Both the position numbers and the translations under genes were made by a program. 64,000 bases of DNA from Flagellimonas sediminis (GTDB lineage Bacteria > Bacteroidota > Bacteroidia > Flavobacteriales > Flavobacteriaceae), in contig NZ_JAAAMI010000007.1 in assembly GCF_010500845.1 (NCBI RefSeq), forward strand, positions 62,001 through 126,000, read 5' to 3'. This document shows positions 15,162 to 24,555 of this stretch, one piece after another. Each line of letters starts with the position of its first letter. Position 1 is the stretch's first letter. The notes under the pieces are model-generated. The model did no database searches, was not told the origin of the DNA, and saw only the letters and a list, made by a program, of their open reading frames with translations.

Positions 15162-17150
15162 TTATTCCTTTTCCTGGAGCATTTTGATCTCGTCACGCAA
15201 CTTGGCCGCTTCCATAAAGTTGAGTTCTTTGGCCGCTTTTTCCATAGCCTTGCGTTTTTCCCGAATCAATTTATCCTTTTGGTCTCCGGTCAAGTAGTTA
15301 AGGTCGGGCTCTGCCGCTCGCAGTTCTTCTTTCTGAAAATGATAGGTGGATACAGAATTCTTGGCCAGGGCATTGTCCAAGTTTTTCTTTAAGGCTTTGG
15401 GAATAATATTGTGCTCCCTGTTGTAGTTCATTTGCTTGTCCCGACGGTAATTGGTCTCATCAATCGTCATTTGCATGCTATCAGTGATCTTATCCGCATA
15501 CATGATGGCTTTCCCGTTCAAGTTCCTGGCCGCACGGCCTACAGTCTGCGTTAAGGAGCGGTTGCTACGAAGGAAACCTTCTTTATCCGCATCCAAAATT
15601 GCAACCAATGAAACTTCCGGTAAATCCAATCCTTCCCGAAGCAGGTTTACACCAATGAGAACATCAAAAATACCTTTGCGTAGATCTTGCATGATCTCCA
15701 CCCTCTCCAAGGTATCCACGTCACTATGGATGTAACGGCATCGAATATCAATTCTGGTAAGATATTTGGTCAGTTCCTCGGCCATCCTCTTGGTCAAGGT
15801 GGTCACCAAGGTACGCTCATCCAGTTCTACCCGCTGCTGAATTTCTTCTACCAAATCATCAATTTGATTGGTACTGGGTCTTACCTCGATTACGGGGTCT
15901 AACAATCCGGTCGGACGAATTACCTGTTCCACAAAAACACCTTGGCTCAATTCCAATTCGTAGTCCGCAGGGGTGGCACTTACATAGATCACTTGGTTCT
16001 GAAGGGTCTCGAATTCTTCAAATTTTAATGGACGGTTATCCATGGCGGCGGGCAATCGGAACCCATATTCCACCAAATTTTCCTTGCGTGAACGGTCACC
16101 TCCGTACATGGCATGCACTTGGGGAATGGTCACATGGCTTTCATCAATGACCATTAAGTAATCATCAGGGAAATAATCCAATAAACAGAAAGGCCTTGTG
16201 CCAGGCTCCCTGCCATCCAAATAGCGGGAATAGTTCTCGATACCGGAACAATACCCCAATTCCCTAATCATTTCGAGATCAAAATTGGTACGCTCGTCCA
16301 AGCGTTTGGCCTCCAAGGGTCGTCCTATTTCTTTGAAATAGTCTACTTGTTTCACCAAATCATCCTGAATTTCACGAATGGCATTCTGTAGGATGTCAGG
16401 CGAGGTCACGAACATGTTGGCCGGATAAATGTTAAGGGAATCGTAGATTTCTATGACATTATTGTTGAACGGGTCAAGGGCTTCAATCTCTTCGATCTCG
16501 TCCCCGAAAAAATGGATACGGAACGCATGGTCTGCATAGCCTGGGAATACATCCACCACATCGCCCTTAACCCTGAAATTTCCATTCCGGAAATCTGCGG
16601 TAGTCCTGGAATAGAGACTCTGTACCAATTGTTTCAGGAATTTGGTCCTGGAAATCACTTGGTCTCTGTGGATGGTAATCACGTTCTTTTGGAACTCGAT
16701 AGGATTTCCGATACCATACAGACAGGAAACGGATGCTACCACAAGCACATCCCTTCGTCCCGAAAGCAGGGAAGAAGTCGCACTCAATCGTAATTTTTCA
16801 ATATCCTCGTTGATGGAAAGGTCCTTTTCAATATAAAGTCCACTTGTAGGAATGTAGGCTTCAGGCTGATAGTAGTCGTAATAGGAAACAAAGTATTCCA
16901 CCGCATTGTTGGGGAAAAACTGTTTGAACTCCGAATACAACTGGGCCGCCAAGGTCTTGTTATGTGCCAATACCAAAGTGGGTTTTTGCACCGACTCCAC
17001 CACATTGGCCACGGTAAAGGTCTTACCGGAACCTGTGACCCCAAGCAACGTTTGATGGCGCACATTTCCCTCTATACCCTCCACCAATTGTCGTATGGCT
17101 TCGGGCTGGTCCCCAGTGGGTTTAAAATCTGAGACTACCTGAAATTTCAT
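15162..17150 (-). CDS. uvrB: Excinuclease ABC subunit B
   Basis: UvrB loads onto damaged DNA from UvrA and positions UvrC for nucleotide excision repair. The protein has 662 residues, full length. It shows the Walker A motif GVTGSGKTFTVA (about 38-49), the beta-hairpin VSYYDYYQPEAYIP near 90-103, VIDESHVT (Walker B), helicase motifs TLTKRMAEELT and GVNLLREGLDLPEVSLVAILDADKEGF, QTVGRAARN, and the C-terminal UVR domain KAAKELNFMEAAKLRDEI for UvrC contact. No uvrA or uvrC is nearby. Confidence 0.97.
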   Translation of the reverse strand: MKFQVVSDFKPTGDQPEAIRQLVEGIEGNVRHQTLLGVTGSGKTFTVANVVESVQKPTLVLAHNKTLAAQLYSEFKQFFPNNAVEYFVSYYDYYQPEAYIPTSGLYIEKDLSINEDIEKLRLSATSSLLSGRRDVLVVASVSCLYGIGNPIEFQKNVITIHRDQVISRTKFLKQLVQSLYSRTTADFRNGNFRVKGDVVDVFPGYADHAFRIHFFGDEIEEIEALDPFNNNVIEIYDSLNIYPANMFVTSPDILQNAIREIQDDLVKQVDYFKEIGRPLEAKRLDERTNFDLEMIRELGYCSGIENYSRYLDGREPGTRPFCLLDYFPDDYLMVIDESHVTIPQVHAMYGGDRSRKENLVEYGFRLPAAMDNRPLKFEEFETLQNQVIYVSATPADYELELSQGVFVEQVIRPTGLLDPVIEVRPSTNQIDDLVEEIQQRVELDERTLVTTLTKRMAEELTKYLTRIDIRCRYIHSDVDTLERVEIMQDLRKGIFDVLIGVNLLREGLDLPEVSLVAILDADKEGFLRSNRSLTQTVGRAARNLNGKAIMYADKITDSMQMTIDETNYRRDKQMNYNREHNIIPKALKKNLDNALAKNSVSTYHFQKEELRAAEPDLNYLTGDQKDKLIREKRKAMEKAAKELNFMEAAKLRDEIKMLQEKE

Positions 17151-17199
17151 TTGATAAAAATAGTAAAGGATACTGCCATTCCGAAGTGAATCGGTAAGA

Positions 17200-18930
17200 T
17201 TATCTTTTCAATGAAAAATGACCTTTAATTTCTTGGTTCCCATCATAGATGGCTACAAACCAATAGTCCCCGGATGGTAGGGGTCGACCTGCGATTCTTC
17301 CGTCCCAGCCCTGTGAATCTTGTGATATCTGCTTGAGAAATTTCCCGTACCGATCAAAAATGCGGATACTTTGAAACACCACATCATCGGATTCCTTCGG
17401 TTGGATGAACTGCCAATAATCGTTGATATTGTCCCCGTTCGGTGTGAAGAACTTAGGGAAACCTTCCAAAGTTAGGTCTTGAACAAAGGTTTTTTCGACC
17501 AATCCACAACCGTTTTTATCACGGACATAGAACGTATGGTTGCCAGGTTCAATGTTATTAAAGATGTTGCTGTCGGAATAAGGACCATCCGCGCTATCAA
17601 TAGCAAATTCGTAATTGCCATTGCCTGATACTTCTACTTGGATGCTGAGCAGGCCATTGTTGTTTTCAATCGAAAGGTTGTCTATAGAAGCCATTTCAGA
17701 AGAGACTACATGGAATATTTTGGTGGTGGGACATTCCAAGGTGCCAGCTTCCCTGTCCACCATATTGTAGGCTTCATAACGATAGGTCCCATTTTCAGTG
17801 ATGGCAACTTCACTGTTCTCTGATAGCAATGTTTCATTATCCATGCTGTCCAATTTGTACCAACGGTAGCCATCGGCAACATCGGTTGAGAAGGCAACGT
17901 ATGGGGCCTCGTTTTCACAGAAAGAAATGGTATCAGGAAAGGCAATTTCAGGATTGATGGTTACAAAATCCCCTACGTTTACATCCCAATACGGGCCACA
18001 TCCAAAGGATGTGGTAAAACTTTCCTGTTGGCAACCATAAGCCGTGCCTGTTTCGTTTGATGGAGATATGGTGATGAAATAGGTCTTGTTGGGTTCCAGG
18101 TTGAAAATAGGGGTAGAGTTAGTATAGAACTGTGAGTTATTCAGGATGTCATTTGTATTGGGCGTAGTCCCGATGTTTACATAGTATGAGGTGGCTCCAG
18201 GCACTTCCAACCATTCCAATTCTGTAGTCAAAGGAACATTGGTTTCCCCATTGGCCGGATATATCATACTGGTGCATTCCGGTATATTGGTAATCACGCC
18301 TGTGGTAAACTGTTGTGTAGAACAACCAACTGCCATTCCGTTCTCATTGTAGGGAACAATGGTAACAAAAATGAGGGTTTCAGATGGAAGATCGGTACTT
18401 GGGTTCAAGGTTAGACTGTTCCCAACATCTTGCTCCAAGATGTCATTGCTCCCCGCAGTTGTTCCCAATCTAACCAAATAGCCGGTAGCCCCGTAAACAT
18501 AATCCCATGAAATGTTGGTTTTTGGGTTCACGTTGGTGGCCATATTAGGAGGTTGTGACATTGTTGCACATGAAGAAGGGGGCTGTGTCAAGGACTCTGT
18601 GGTGAAACTTTTACTAAGGCAAGTAATATCCGGCCCATCGTAAAAGTAAAGGGAAATAGTCACATAGATCATCGTATTCTCTGGTAGTCCAAGAGGTGGG
18701 GCATAGGTGGTCCCGCTCACGAATTTGGGTGATACAATATCGGTGCCACCGGGTGTTGTGCCTATTGAGATGATAAATGCATTTACCCCATTCACCGGAT
18801 TCCAAGAAATCATGGTGTTCAGGGGAACATTCAAGGCACCTTCAGCGGGGGTTAGAAGGTTGGGGCAATTTTGCGCCCGCGCCATCAAACCCATCAAAAG
18901 CATCAGGAAAACTAATTTTCTGTTCAGCAT
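17200..18930 (-). CDS. T9SS type B cargo protein with three FN3-like repeats
   Basis: This is a secreted protein of 576 residues. A signal peptide is followed by three tandem FN3-like repeats of about 95 residues (about 20-115, 118-213, 215-310). Each begins near a Cys-containing P-x-x-x-x-NVP segment and contains an IGTTP/GTTAGSNDI turn. An Ig-like domain follows (CENEAPYVAFSTD...). The C terminus, FFTPNGDNINDYWQF...FDRYGKFLKQIS...WDGRIAGRPLPSGDYWF, is the gliding-motility-associated type B sorting domain. It is therefore exported by the type IX system and likely surface-attached or released. The ligand is unknown. Confidence 0.9.
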   Translation of the reverse strand: MLNRKLVFLMLLMGLMARAQNCPNLLTPAEGALNVPLNTMISWNPVNGVNAFIISIGTTPGGTDIVSPKFVSGTTYAPPLGLPENTMIYVTISLYFYDGPDITCLSKSFTTESLTQPPSSCATMSQPPNMATNVNPKTNISWDYVYGATGYLVRLGTTAGSNDILEQDVGNSLTLNPSTDLPSETLIFVTIVPYNENGMAVGCSTQQFTTGVITNIPECTSMIYPANGETNVPLTTELEWLEVPGATSYYVNIGTTPNTNDILNNSQFYTNSTPIFNLEPNKTYFITISPSNETGTAYGCQQESFTTSFGCGPYWDVNVGDFVTINPEIAFPDTISFCENEAPYVAFSTDVADGYRWYKLDSMDNETLLSENSEVAITENGTYRYEAYNMVDREAGTLECPTTKIFHVVSSEMASIDNLSIENNNGLLSIQVEVSGNGNYEFAIDSADGPYSDSNIFNNIEPGNHTFYVRDKNGCGLVEKTFVQDLTLEGFPKFFTPNGDNINDYWQFIQPKESDDVVFQSIRIFDRYGKFLKQISQDSQGWDGRIAGRPLPSGDYWFVAIYDGNQEIKGHFSLKR

Positions 18931-18958
18931 TTACATGACATGAGTATCTCCCAAGATA

Positions 18959-19792
18959 CTACAAATCACGCTTTTTCAATAAAACATAAGACAAATAGAT
19001 AAAAATGGAGGCCCAAACGATGGCGATCAGGAACTCGTACCAGTAGGTGTGGTAGTCAAACTTCATGTCTTCCCCGATCTGTTGACCGATGTTCTGCACA
19101 GCTGAAAGGCGGGTAAAGGGCTCCTTGATCAAATTGGACATGGATTGCAATGGAAAAAAGTTCTTGATTATCCTTGCTGAATCCCAACTCATCACTTTCC
19201 AACCTAAAAGCCCAAAGACCACTTGCTCCAAAATGCTCCAAAGAATCAAAAAGCCCAAAGCAAAGGCCGAACGTTTTACCAAGATGCCCAAAAACAGACA
19301 GAAGGAGAAAAAGGCCACCAGTTTTACAAAAAAGGCGAATAAGAAGTCCAGGTCGGAGAAGATGATGGACATTTCATTGTAATCGGAATAGATGAGTCCC
19401 AAAATCATGGACACCACAAAAACAAAAACGGTCGAAATTAGGGCAAAGGAAATAACGGTCAGTAACTTGGATAGGATGAATTCCTTTTTGGAAAGTCCGT
19501 CGATCAAGTTTTGTTTAATGGTCTTGTTGCTGTATTCGTTGGACATCATGGAAACGATCACAATGGCCAGGAACAATTTAAAAAGTGCCGTAACAAAGGT
19601 ATTGAAGTGCCAGATGTAGGGAAAGTTGAAAATACCTTGATCGGCCAAGTGGAACTGTACCGGTCCTATATCGAACTTGATGGCCGCGATCAATGCGATG
19701 GAGGTCAGAAGCACAAAATAGGAGATGATCAAGACCTTGCTGGCCCTATTGTTCCACAGTTTTATGAATTCTATTTGGAGTAGACGTAACAT
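18959..19792 (-). CDS. ABC-2 type transporter permease
   Basis: The protein has 277 residues with about six hydrophobic helices. The N terminus MLRLLQIEFIKLWNNRASKVL and the segment MMSNEYSNKTIKQNLIDGLSKKEFILSKLL (here 20-residue part: SNKTIKQNLIDGLSKKEF) are typical of ABC-2 permeases in natA/bcrB-like exporters. It follows the ATPase gene by 11 bases. The substrate cannot be told. The C terminus is close to the start of the T9SS cargo gene, but a functional tie is not implied. Confidence 0.85.
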   Translation of the reverse strand: MLRLLQIEFIKLWNNRASKVLIISYFVLLTSIALIAAIKFDIGPVQFHLADQGIFNFPYIWHFNTFVTALFKLFLAIVIVSMMSNEYSNKTIKQNLIDGLSKKEFILSKLLTVISFALISTVFVFVVSMILGLIYSDYNEMSIIFSDLDFLFAFFVKLVAFFSFCLFLGILVKRSAFALGFLILWSILEQVVFGLLGWKVMSWDSARIIKNFFPLQSMSNLIKEPFTRLSAVQNIGQQIGEDMKFDYHTYWYEFLIAIVWASIFIYLSYVLLKKRDL

Positions 19793-19803
19793 TCGTTTTT
19801 TGA

Positions 19804-20700
19804 TTAGTTGTTTTTGGTCAAGGTTAAAAATTGTTCTTCAAGGCTTTCTTTGCGTTTTACCAAATGGGATAGGATAATACCTTTTTCAAATAACATTTTG
19901 TTCAAAGATTCGGCGTCCATTTCCTCTTTCAGGTAAGCCGTAAGGGTGCCGTTGAAGTTTTCAATTTTCCCAAAACTTGCATTTTTTTCGAGCAGATCCT
20001 GTAGTTTGTCCAGTTGTCCACATCTCAGTTCAAAAAAGCCATGGCTGGCCAACATACTGTCTACCGGGCCGGAATACAGGTTTTCGCCCCTTCTCAAGAT
20101 GACCACATGGGAGCAGACCTTTTCCACCTCATCCAGTAAATGCGAAGCCAACAAAATGGTAGTGCCTTGGCTGGCAATTGTTTTAATGATCTCCCGGATC
20201 TGATGGATACCTTGGGGATCCAGACCATTGGTGGGTTCGTCCAAGATAAGGATCTCAGGGTCGTTGAGCAGGGCGGAGGCAATGGCCAATCGCTGTTTCA
20301 TCCCCAGGGAATACGTCTTGAATTTGCTGTCCTTTCTTTCCCAAAGCCCGACCAATTCCAATTTTTCCTGGATTTTGGTCTCGGGCACTTCCTTGATCTT
20401 GCATACCAGTTTCAGGTTTTGGATGGCGGTCATGTAGGGATAAAAGTTTGGGCGCTCAATGATGGCCCCTACTTTTTTCAGAGCTTCGTGCGTGGTAGTG
20501 TTACCGTCGAACCAACTGAAATCGCCGGAAGTTCGGTTCACCACGTTCAAAATGATGCCTAAAGTTGTGGACTTACCACTTCCATTGGGTCCCAAAATGC
20601 CATACACGTTTCCTTTTTCAATGGTAAAGGAAAGATCGTTCACGGCAGTCAGGTAACCGAATTTCTTGGTGAGATGGTTAACGGTCAGAATTGTTTCCAA
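19804..20700 (-). CDS. ABC transporter ATP-binding protein
   Basis: This ATPase has 298 residues and pairs with the downstream permease. It has Walker A GPNGSGKSTT near residue 37, the signature YSLGMKQRLAIASALL, Walker B ILILDEPTNGLDPQG, and the H-loop LLASHLLDE. The C-terminal 80 residues form the extra domain usual in BcrA/NatA-type subunits. I considered GldA, but the neighbouring permease does not look like GldF and no GldG follows, so a generic antibiotic, sodium or lipid exporter is likelier. Confidence 0.88.
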   Translation of the reverse strand: METILTVNHLTKKFGYLTAVNDLSFTIEKGNVYGILGPNGSGKSTTLGIILNVVNRTSGDFSWFDGNTTTHEALKKVGAIIERPNFYPYMTAIQNLKLVCKIKEVPETKIQEKLELVGLWERKDSKFKTYSLGMKQRLAIASALLNDPEILILDEPTNGLDPQGIHQIREIIKTIASQGTTILLASHLLDEVEKVCSHVVILRRGENLYSGPVDSMLASHGFFELRCGQLDKLQDLLEKNASFGKIENFNGTLTAYLKEEMDAESLNKMLFEKGIILSHLVKRKESLEEQFLTLTKNN

Positions 20701-20778
20701 AGGTTGCTAACGTTTTTTGAATGGTTTATACTAACTTGACGATGTTTATCGAAATTTGTTACAAAATAACCCTTTACA

Positions 20779-21855
20779 ATGTCCGAAGAAAAATTGATGT
20801 CCAAAAAGAAACCTGCCTATCCCATAAGCAAGGAACTGGATGAATATTTGGATTACTACAACCGAAAGATAGAGATTCCCATCCACTATGACGACCTTCT
20901 TCGGTTTTCGGGCAGCGTGGCGGTTTATGATGCGAATGATGAGGACACCCTATGGGTGAGGGTCTATTATGCAGAGTTTGATAGGGACGAGATCGACCTT
21001 GCCCTTAAACGGGTCTATTCCATTTTCGTTTCCGATGGTAGCGATTCCATTTTGCAATACCTGAATGTGGATTATGTGGACTATTGCACTTTTGGGAACT
21101 CCAAACCCTTTCGGATCAAGATCCGTAACATTTTGAACGATAACTACACCTTGCTCTATGTAAAAAAGACGGATGCCTCTCGTGTGTATGGCCTGGAATT
21201 GGAGCACATGCTCTCTCCTTACAATCTTAACTTTGTAATCTATGAGAATACCTTGATCGAGGAGCATATTGTGGGCATTCCCGGGGATCTTTTCATCAAG
21301 AACAATTTACCCGAATGTTCGGAATTTGACAAGGCACAGATTGCGAAGGAGTTCGTAAAGTTCAATGAGCGATGTATGATCCGACTTTTGGGCGATATGC
21401 GTTCTTACAATTATGTAATCGTCCCCACCCATGATTTTGACAGTGTGGTCTACAAGATACGCGCCATAGATTTTGACCAACAGTGTTATGAAGGGAAGCT
21501 AAAGGTGTACCGTCCTCAATTTTTTAAGGAGAACAAGGTTATGGTGGACATGGTACAGAACAAATTGCGAATGGACTCTGTGAACCAGTACATCGTGGAG
21601 GAGCGTTCCATCATTGCCAAACGGATTTTGAGTTGGGGACACCGCCTTACCTCACTTTTGGAAGCTTGCCGTAAGGATACCATTTCCACTCCGGAGAATA
21701 TTGAAATGCTCAAAACCCAATTACAGGAACTTACGGGCGACATCAATTTTAGGGACAGTAAAAACATGGGGGAAATATTGACCCATGCCCTGGATTTTGT
21801 CCGTAGGAATTACGAGGATGTCAGTATGAAACAGATTATTGAGAAGAAGTTCTAG
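20779..21855 (+). CDS. Unrecognised protein with kinase-like motifs
   Basis: I cannot name this 358-residue protein; similar ones are called hypothetical in Flavobacteriaceae. Read as a protein-kinase-like fold, the motifs fall in order: a glycine turn FGNSKPF (105-111), a beta-3 Lys in YVKK (K129/K130), a helix-C Glu in GLELEHML (E140/E142), a hinge-like EEHIVG (161-166), a catalytic-loop-like GDMRSYN (D206, N211, the D-x4-N spacing of APH enzymes) and a metal-loop-like IDFD (D231/D233). A helical C-terminal part follows. No signal or membrane segment. It converges on the nucleoid protein gene with a 4-base overlap. Confidence 0.7.
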   Translation: MSEEKLMSKKKPAYPISKELDEYLDYYNRKIEIPIHYDDLLRFSGSVAVYDANDEDTLWVRVYYAEFDRDEIDLALKRVYSIFVSDGSDSILQYLNVDYVDYCTFGNSKPFRIKIRNILNDNYTLLYVKKTDASRVYGLELEHMLSPYNLNFVIYENTLIEEHIVGIPGDLFIKNNLPECSEFDKAQIAKEFVKFNERCMIRLLGDMRSYNYVIVPTHDFDSVVYKIRAIDFDQQCYEGKLKVYRPQFFKENKVMVDMVQNKLRMDSVNQYIVEERSIIAKRILSWGHRLTSLLEACRKDTISTPENIEMLKTQLQELTGDINFRDSKNMGEILTHALDFVRRNYEDVSMKQIIEKKF

Positions 21856-22910
21856 CTTTTCTGCTCCTTGTTGAAGTAGACCAAATAGTAGTACATCTGG
21901 CGTTCCTCGTCCCACCCTTTTTCCACAAATTTCTCTGCAGATTCCGGGTTGATAAAGTCCAATTTGATTTGGATGTTAGTGTCCAGATTGATGACGTTCT
22001 TGATTTTCCTTCGGGCATCGCTCACCGCCTTGTTAGCAATATCGAAGTTGGAAACATCCTCAATGCTATACTTGGGTCCTTTTTCCACTTTGTAATGCTT
22101 GAATTCGGGAATCAATTCCGGGTTTTCCATGACCTCGTTCAAGAAGGCGGTTTCCTCAAAGGCGTCGTTCTTGGCAAAATGGTTCACCGCGCGGTTCATG
22201 AACAAAACTTCTTGTTGTTTGTCCTCGGCAGGTAAAACCACATCCTTGGCAAAGTTTTGGCAGAATTTCAGGTAGTTTTTGGTGTAAAAGTTCTCATCTG
22301 TCAAAGGGACTAGGCCCAAAAAGTTCTCCAACCAGTATTTGGCATCATAACGGTTGCTGTCCACCGACAACACTTTGTAGCCTTCCTCTTTTTCCACATT
22401 GAAGACAATACAACCTTTATCCAGTTTGTTGACGTTGATGCCTTGTTTGATCAAGATTTCCAGATTTTGTTCCGTTTCCTTGAACTGAAGAAAATCATGC
22501 TTCAACTCGCTCTTGAAGATGCCCACGGCATCGGTTTTCTTGTTATCGATGACCACGTCCGAAAAATGCACCACATAAACCTCACCGCTTTTGATGTGTG
22601 GGTGATTGGATTGGTCATACAGGTGTTGGGTAATCTTTTTGGAAAGCTCGTGCCCGTTGGCCGGGTTTTCAAAAATGCCTGAAACGGCCGTGAACACATC
22701 ATTGAACTCTACATCCACATCATTGGCGAATCTGTAGTAATTTTCTTCCTTCTCCCTAAACGGTCTGAAAAAATATTCCTTGAGCAGACCTGCCATTTCA
22801 TCGTTCATGGTAAAAGGTTCCGATGATAAAAAAGCAGCTTCGTTCTTGCTTTTGTTTCCTACTCGGTGCAGTGAAAGACTTTCGATTTGGGCGGTATATA
22901 GGTTTAGCAT
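21852..22910 (-). CDS. Nucleoid-associated protein (YejK/NdpA family)
   Basis: This 352-residue soluble protein resembles the 37-kDa nucleoid-associated YejK family. Typical are the N-terminal LSLHRVGNKSKNEAAFLSSEPF, the central HIKSGEVYVVHFSDVV and FKSELKHDFLQ, and the C-terminal half around RRKIKNVINLDTNIQIKLDF. It binds DNA in related bacteria; its exact role is unknown. It ends inside the last codons of the convergent kinase-like gene. It closes a long same-strand run starting at 27626, separated from the preceding gene by a short repeat array. Confidence 0.82.
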   Translation of the reverse strand: MLNLYTAQIESLSLHRVGNKSKNEAAFLSSEPFTMNDEMAGLLKEYFFRPFREKEENYYRFANDVDVEFNDVFTAVSGIFENPANGHELSKKITQHLYDQSNHPHIKSGEVYVVHFSDVVIDNKKTDAVGIFKSELKHDFLQFKETEQNLEILIKQGINVNKLDKGCIVFNVEKEEGYKVLSVDSNRYDAKYWLENFLGLVPLTDENFYTKNYLKFCQNFAKDVVLPAEDKQQEVLFMNRAVNHFAKNDAFEETAFLNEVMENPELIPEFKHYKVEKGPKYSIEDVSNFDIANKAVSDARRKIKNVINLDTNIQIKLDFINPESAEKFVEKGWDEERQMYYYLVYFNKEQKS

Positions 22911-22914
22911 TTTT

Positions 22915-22976
22915 GGGTAAAGGATTAAGGGTGAAAGGTTTATAGTAAAAGGGTAAAGGGTTTGGGGTGAAAGGTT
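22915..22976. repeat. Short degenerate tandem repeats
   Basis: On the minus strand the unit CCTTTCACCC/CCTTTACCC recurs about four times with short spacers. It fills most of the gap between the pRiA4b ORF-3-like gene and the YejK-like gene. It looks like replication-slippage filler, not an operator. Confidence 0.6.
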
Positions 22977-22985
22977 AAGTTCGAT

Positions 22986-23498
22986 TCAATTCCAATTTTC
23001 ATCAAAATCCATATCATCATAGCTGTCAAGGAAGTCATCATCGTCACCAAAGTTGTCCTCCAACTCGCCTTCCTCGGCCTCAAAGTTTTTCTCTGGTGGG
23101 GCATCGGGCAGTTCCCCAAAACTGAACAACAGACTTGGGTATATGCGTCCATCCTCTTTTTCGGCAATGTCGGCCAATTCCACAAAAAAGGTCCACATGC
23201 TGAAAAAGTCGTACACATAGATCATTTTTGGGGTTTGCTCCGTAAGTACGTCGTCCAAACTGGTCTCGTTCATTAATCGGATATCGGAACCGTTCTCGCT
23301 CATGTCGAACAGGGCAATCTCCTCATCTTGGTTCCATTCTTCATCACAAGTATAAAAGGAGGCCATTTCACTGCCTTCAAAACCAAAGGCTTGGGTAATG
23401 GCGTTGTGGAAATCTTCCAAAGTATTGTTGTCCTCAATCTCAATATCCCTAAAGATATCCTCCTCAGCATCAAGTATTATCCTGATTTTATAAATCAT
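22986..23498 (-). CDS. pRiA4b ORF-3-like / IS1096 TnpR-like protein
   Basis: The protein has 170 residues and resembles the plasmid pRiA4b ORF-3 family: MIYKIRIILDAEEDIFRDIEI, LEDFHNAITQAFGFEGSEMASFY and the WTFFVELADI region. The last 35 residues are almost all acidic (EEGELEDNFGDDDDFLDSYDD). Although the family name recalls IS1096, no transposase or terminal repeat is near, and this copy looks like a resident gene. Function unknown. Confidence 0.75.
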   Translation of the reverse strand: MIYKIRIILDAEEDIFRDIEIEDNNTLEDFHNAITQAFGFEGSEMASFYTCDEEWNQDEEIALFDMSENGSDIRLMNETSLDDVLTEQTPKMIYVYDFFSMWTFFVELADIAEKEDGRIYPSLLFSFGELPDAPPEKNFEAEEGELEDNFGDDDDFLDSYDDMDFDENWN

Positions 23499-23541
23499 CC
23501 AAAAATTTTTAAAGTGGGCACAAAGTTACAATAAATAGACC

Positions 23542-24555
23542 TTATTTGGTGAACCTGTGCAAGGTAAACGTCATGGTGGCCAAAAGAAAAAATGCCCCTA
23601 TCTGGTGTGCGATTCCCAACCACAAAGGCACGGCGTAGATCAAGGTAAGCACCCCCAATAAAAATTGTACAAAAACCATGGCCAAAAGTATTTTCAGGCC
23701 CTTTTCCTGCAAAGGGGTACGCTCCACTTTTCTGGTCTTGAACCATATCGCCAAAATGAATCCCACCACCACGTAGGCAAGATAACGGTGAACGAATTGC
23801 ACCCCACTTTTGCCTTCAAAAAAGTTTTTGATCACGGGCTGTTGCTCAATGTAAACCGTTTCGTGCATGAGTTTCCCCTCGCTCATCAATGGCCAATGAT
23901 TGTGGATGAACCCTGCATCCAACCCGGCCACAAATGCACCCCAAATGATTTGGAGCAGCAGGCCCACCAATGCAATTCGTATGAGGTTCCTGATTTTTGT
24001 ATTGACTTCCTTTTTGTCGGGATATATCAAATCTAAAGCCACCCAAAGGCTATAGGCAAAGGTAAGGAAGGCCGTTGTCAAGTGGGCGGCCAACCTGAAA
24101 TGGGACACGTCTGGCCGATCCACCAAACCGCTTTTTACCATGTACCATCCCAAAAATCCCTGAAAGCCACCCATGATCAATAGGATAATCGCCTTTTTAG
24201 TGGTAGACTTATCCAATCGCTTGGTGATCAAAAAGTACAGGAAAGGTACAATGAAAACAATACCGATAAACCGGCCAATGAACCGGTGCAGCCATTCCCA
24301 AAAATAGATGTCTTTAAAATCCTCCAGATCAAAATGGCTGTTCAGCTTTTGGTACTCTGGGTATTGTTGGTACAGTTCAAAAGCTTCCTTCCATTCCTGC
24401 TCATTCATGGGGGGCAATGTACCATGTATCAATTTATAGTCGGAAATGGAAAGCCCGGAGTGGGTTAGGCGGGTAATACCCCCAACCAAAACCATCACAA
24501 AGATGAGCGCACAACCCGTTAACAACCAATACACCACATATTTGTTCTTTTTCAT
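23542..24555 (-). CDS. ctaA: Heme A synthase (COX15/CtaA)
   Basis: This inner-membrane enzyme oxidises heme O to heme A for cytochrome c oxidase. It has 337 residues, about eight helices, and the conserved motifs GGITRLTHSGLSISDYK, WLHRFIGRFIG, HLTTAF, VHRYLAY and HQIGAF, which carry the heme-binding His residues and the catalytic Glu region. Its start overlaps the cca stop by four bases, so it is translated from the same transcript as cca and tsaC. Confidence 0.92.
   Translation of the reverse strand: MKKNKYVVYWLLTGCALIFVMVLVGGITRLTHSGLSISDYKLIHGTLPPMNEQEWKEAFELYQQYPEYQKLNSHFDLEDFKDIYFWEWLHRFIGRFIGIVFIVPFLYFLITKRLDKSTTKKAIILLIMGGFQGFLGWYMVKSGLVDRPDVSHFRLAAHLTTAFLTFAYSLWVALDLIYPDKKEVNTKIRNLIRIALVGLLLQIIWGAFVAGLDAGFIHNHWPLMSEGKLMHETVYIEQQPVIKNFFEGKSGVQFVHRYLAYVVVGFILAIWFKTRKVERTPLQEKGLKILLAMVFVQFLLGVLTLIYAVPLWLGIAHQIGAFFLLATMTFTLHRFTK

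Noticed and set aside
18959..20700. GldA-GldF gliding motility ABC transporter
   Set aside because: The permease does not show GldF features that I know and no gldG follows; a generic ABC-2 exporter is safer.
22915..22976. CRISPR-like array
   Set aside because: Units are 9-10 bases, degenerate and without unique spacers of constant length; no cas genes are near.
22986..23498. Insertion-sequence fragment because of the IS1096-TnpR family name
   Set aside because: There is no transposase, inverted repeat or target duplication around it.
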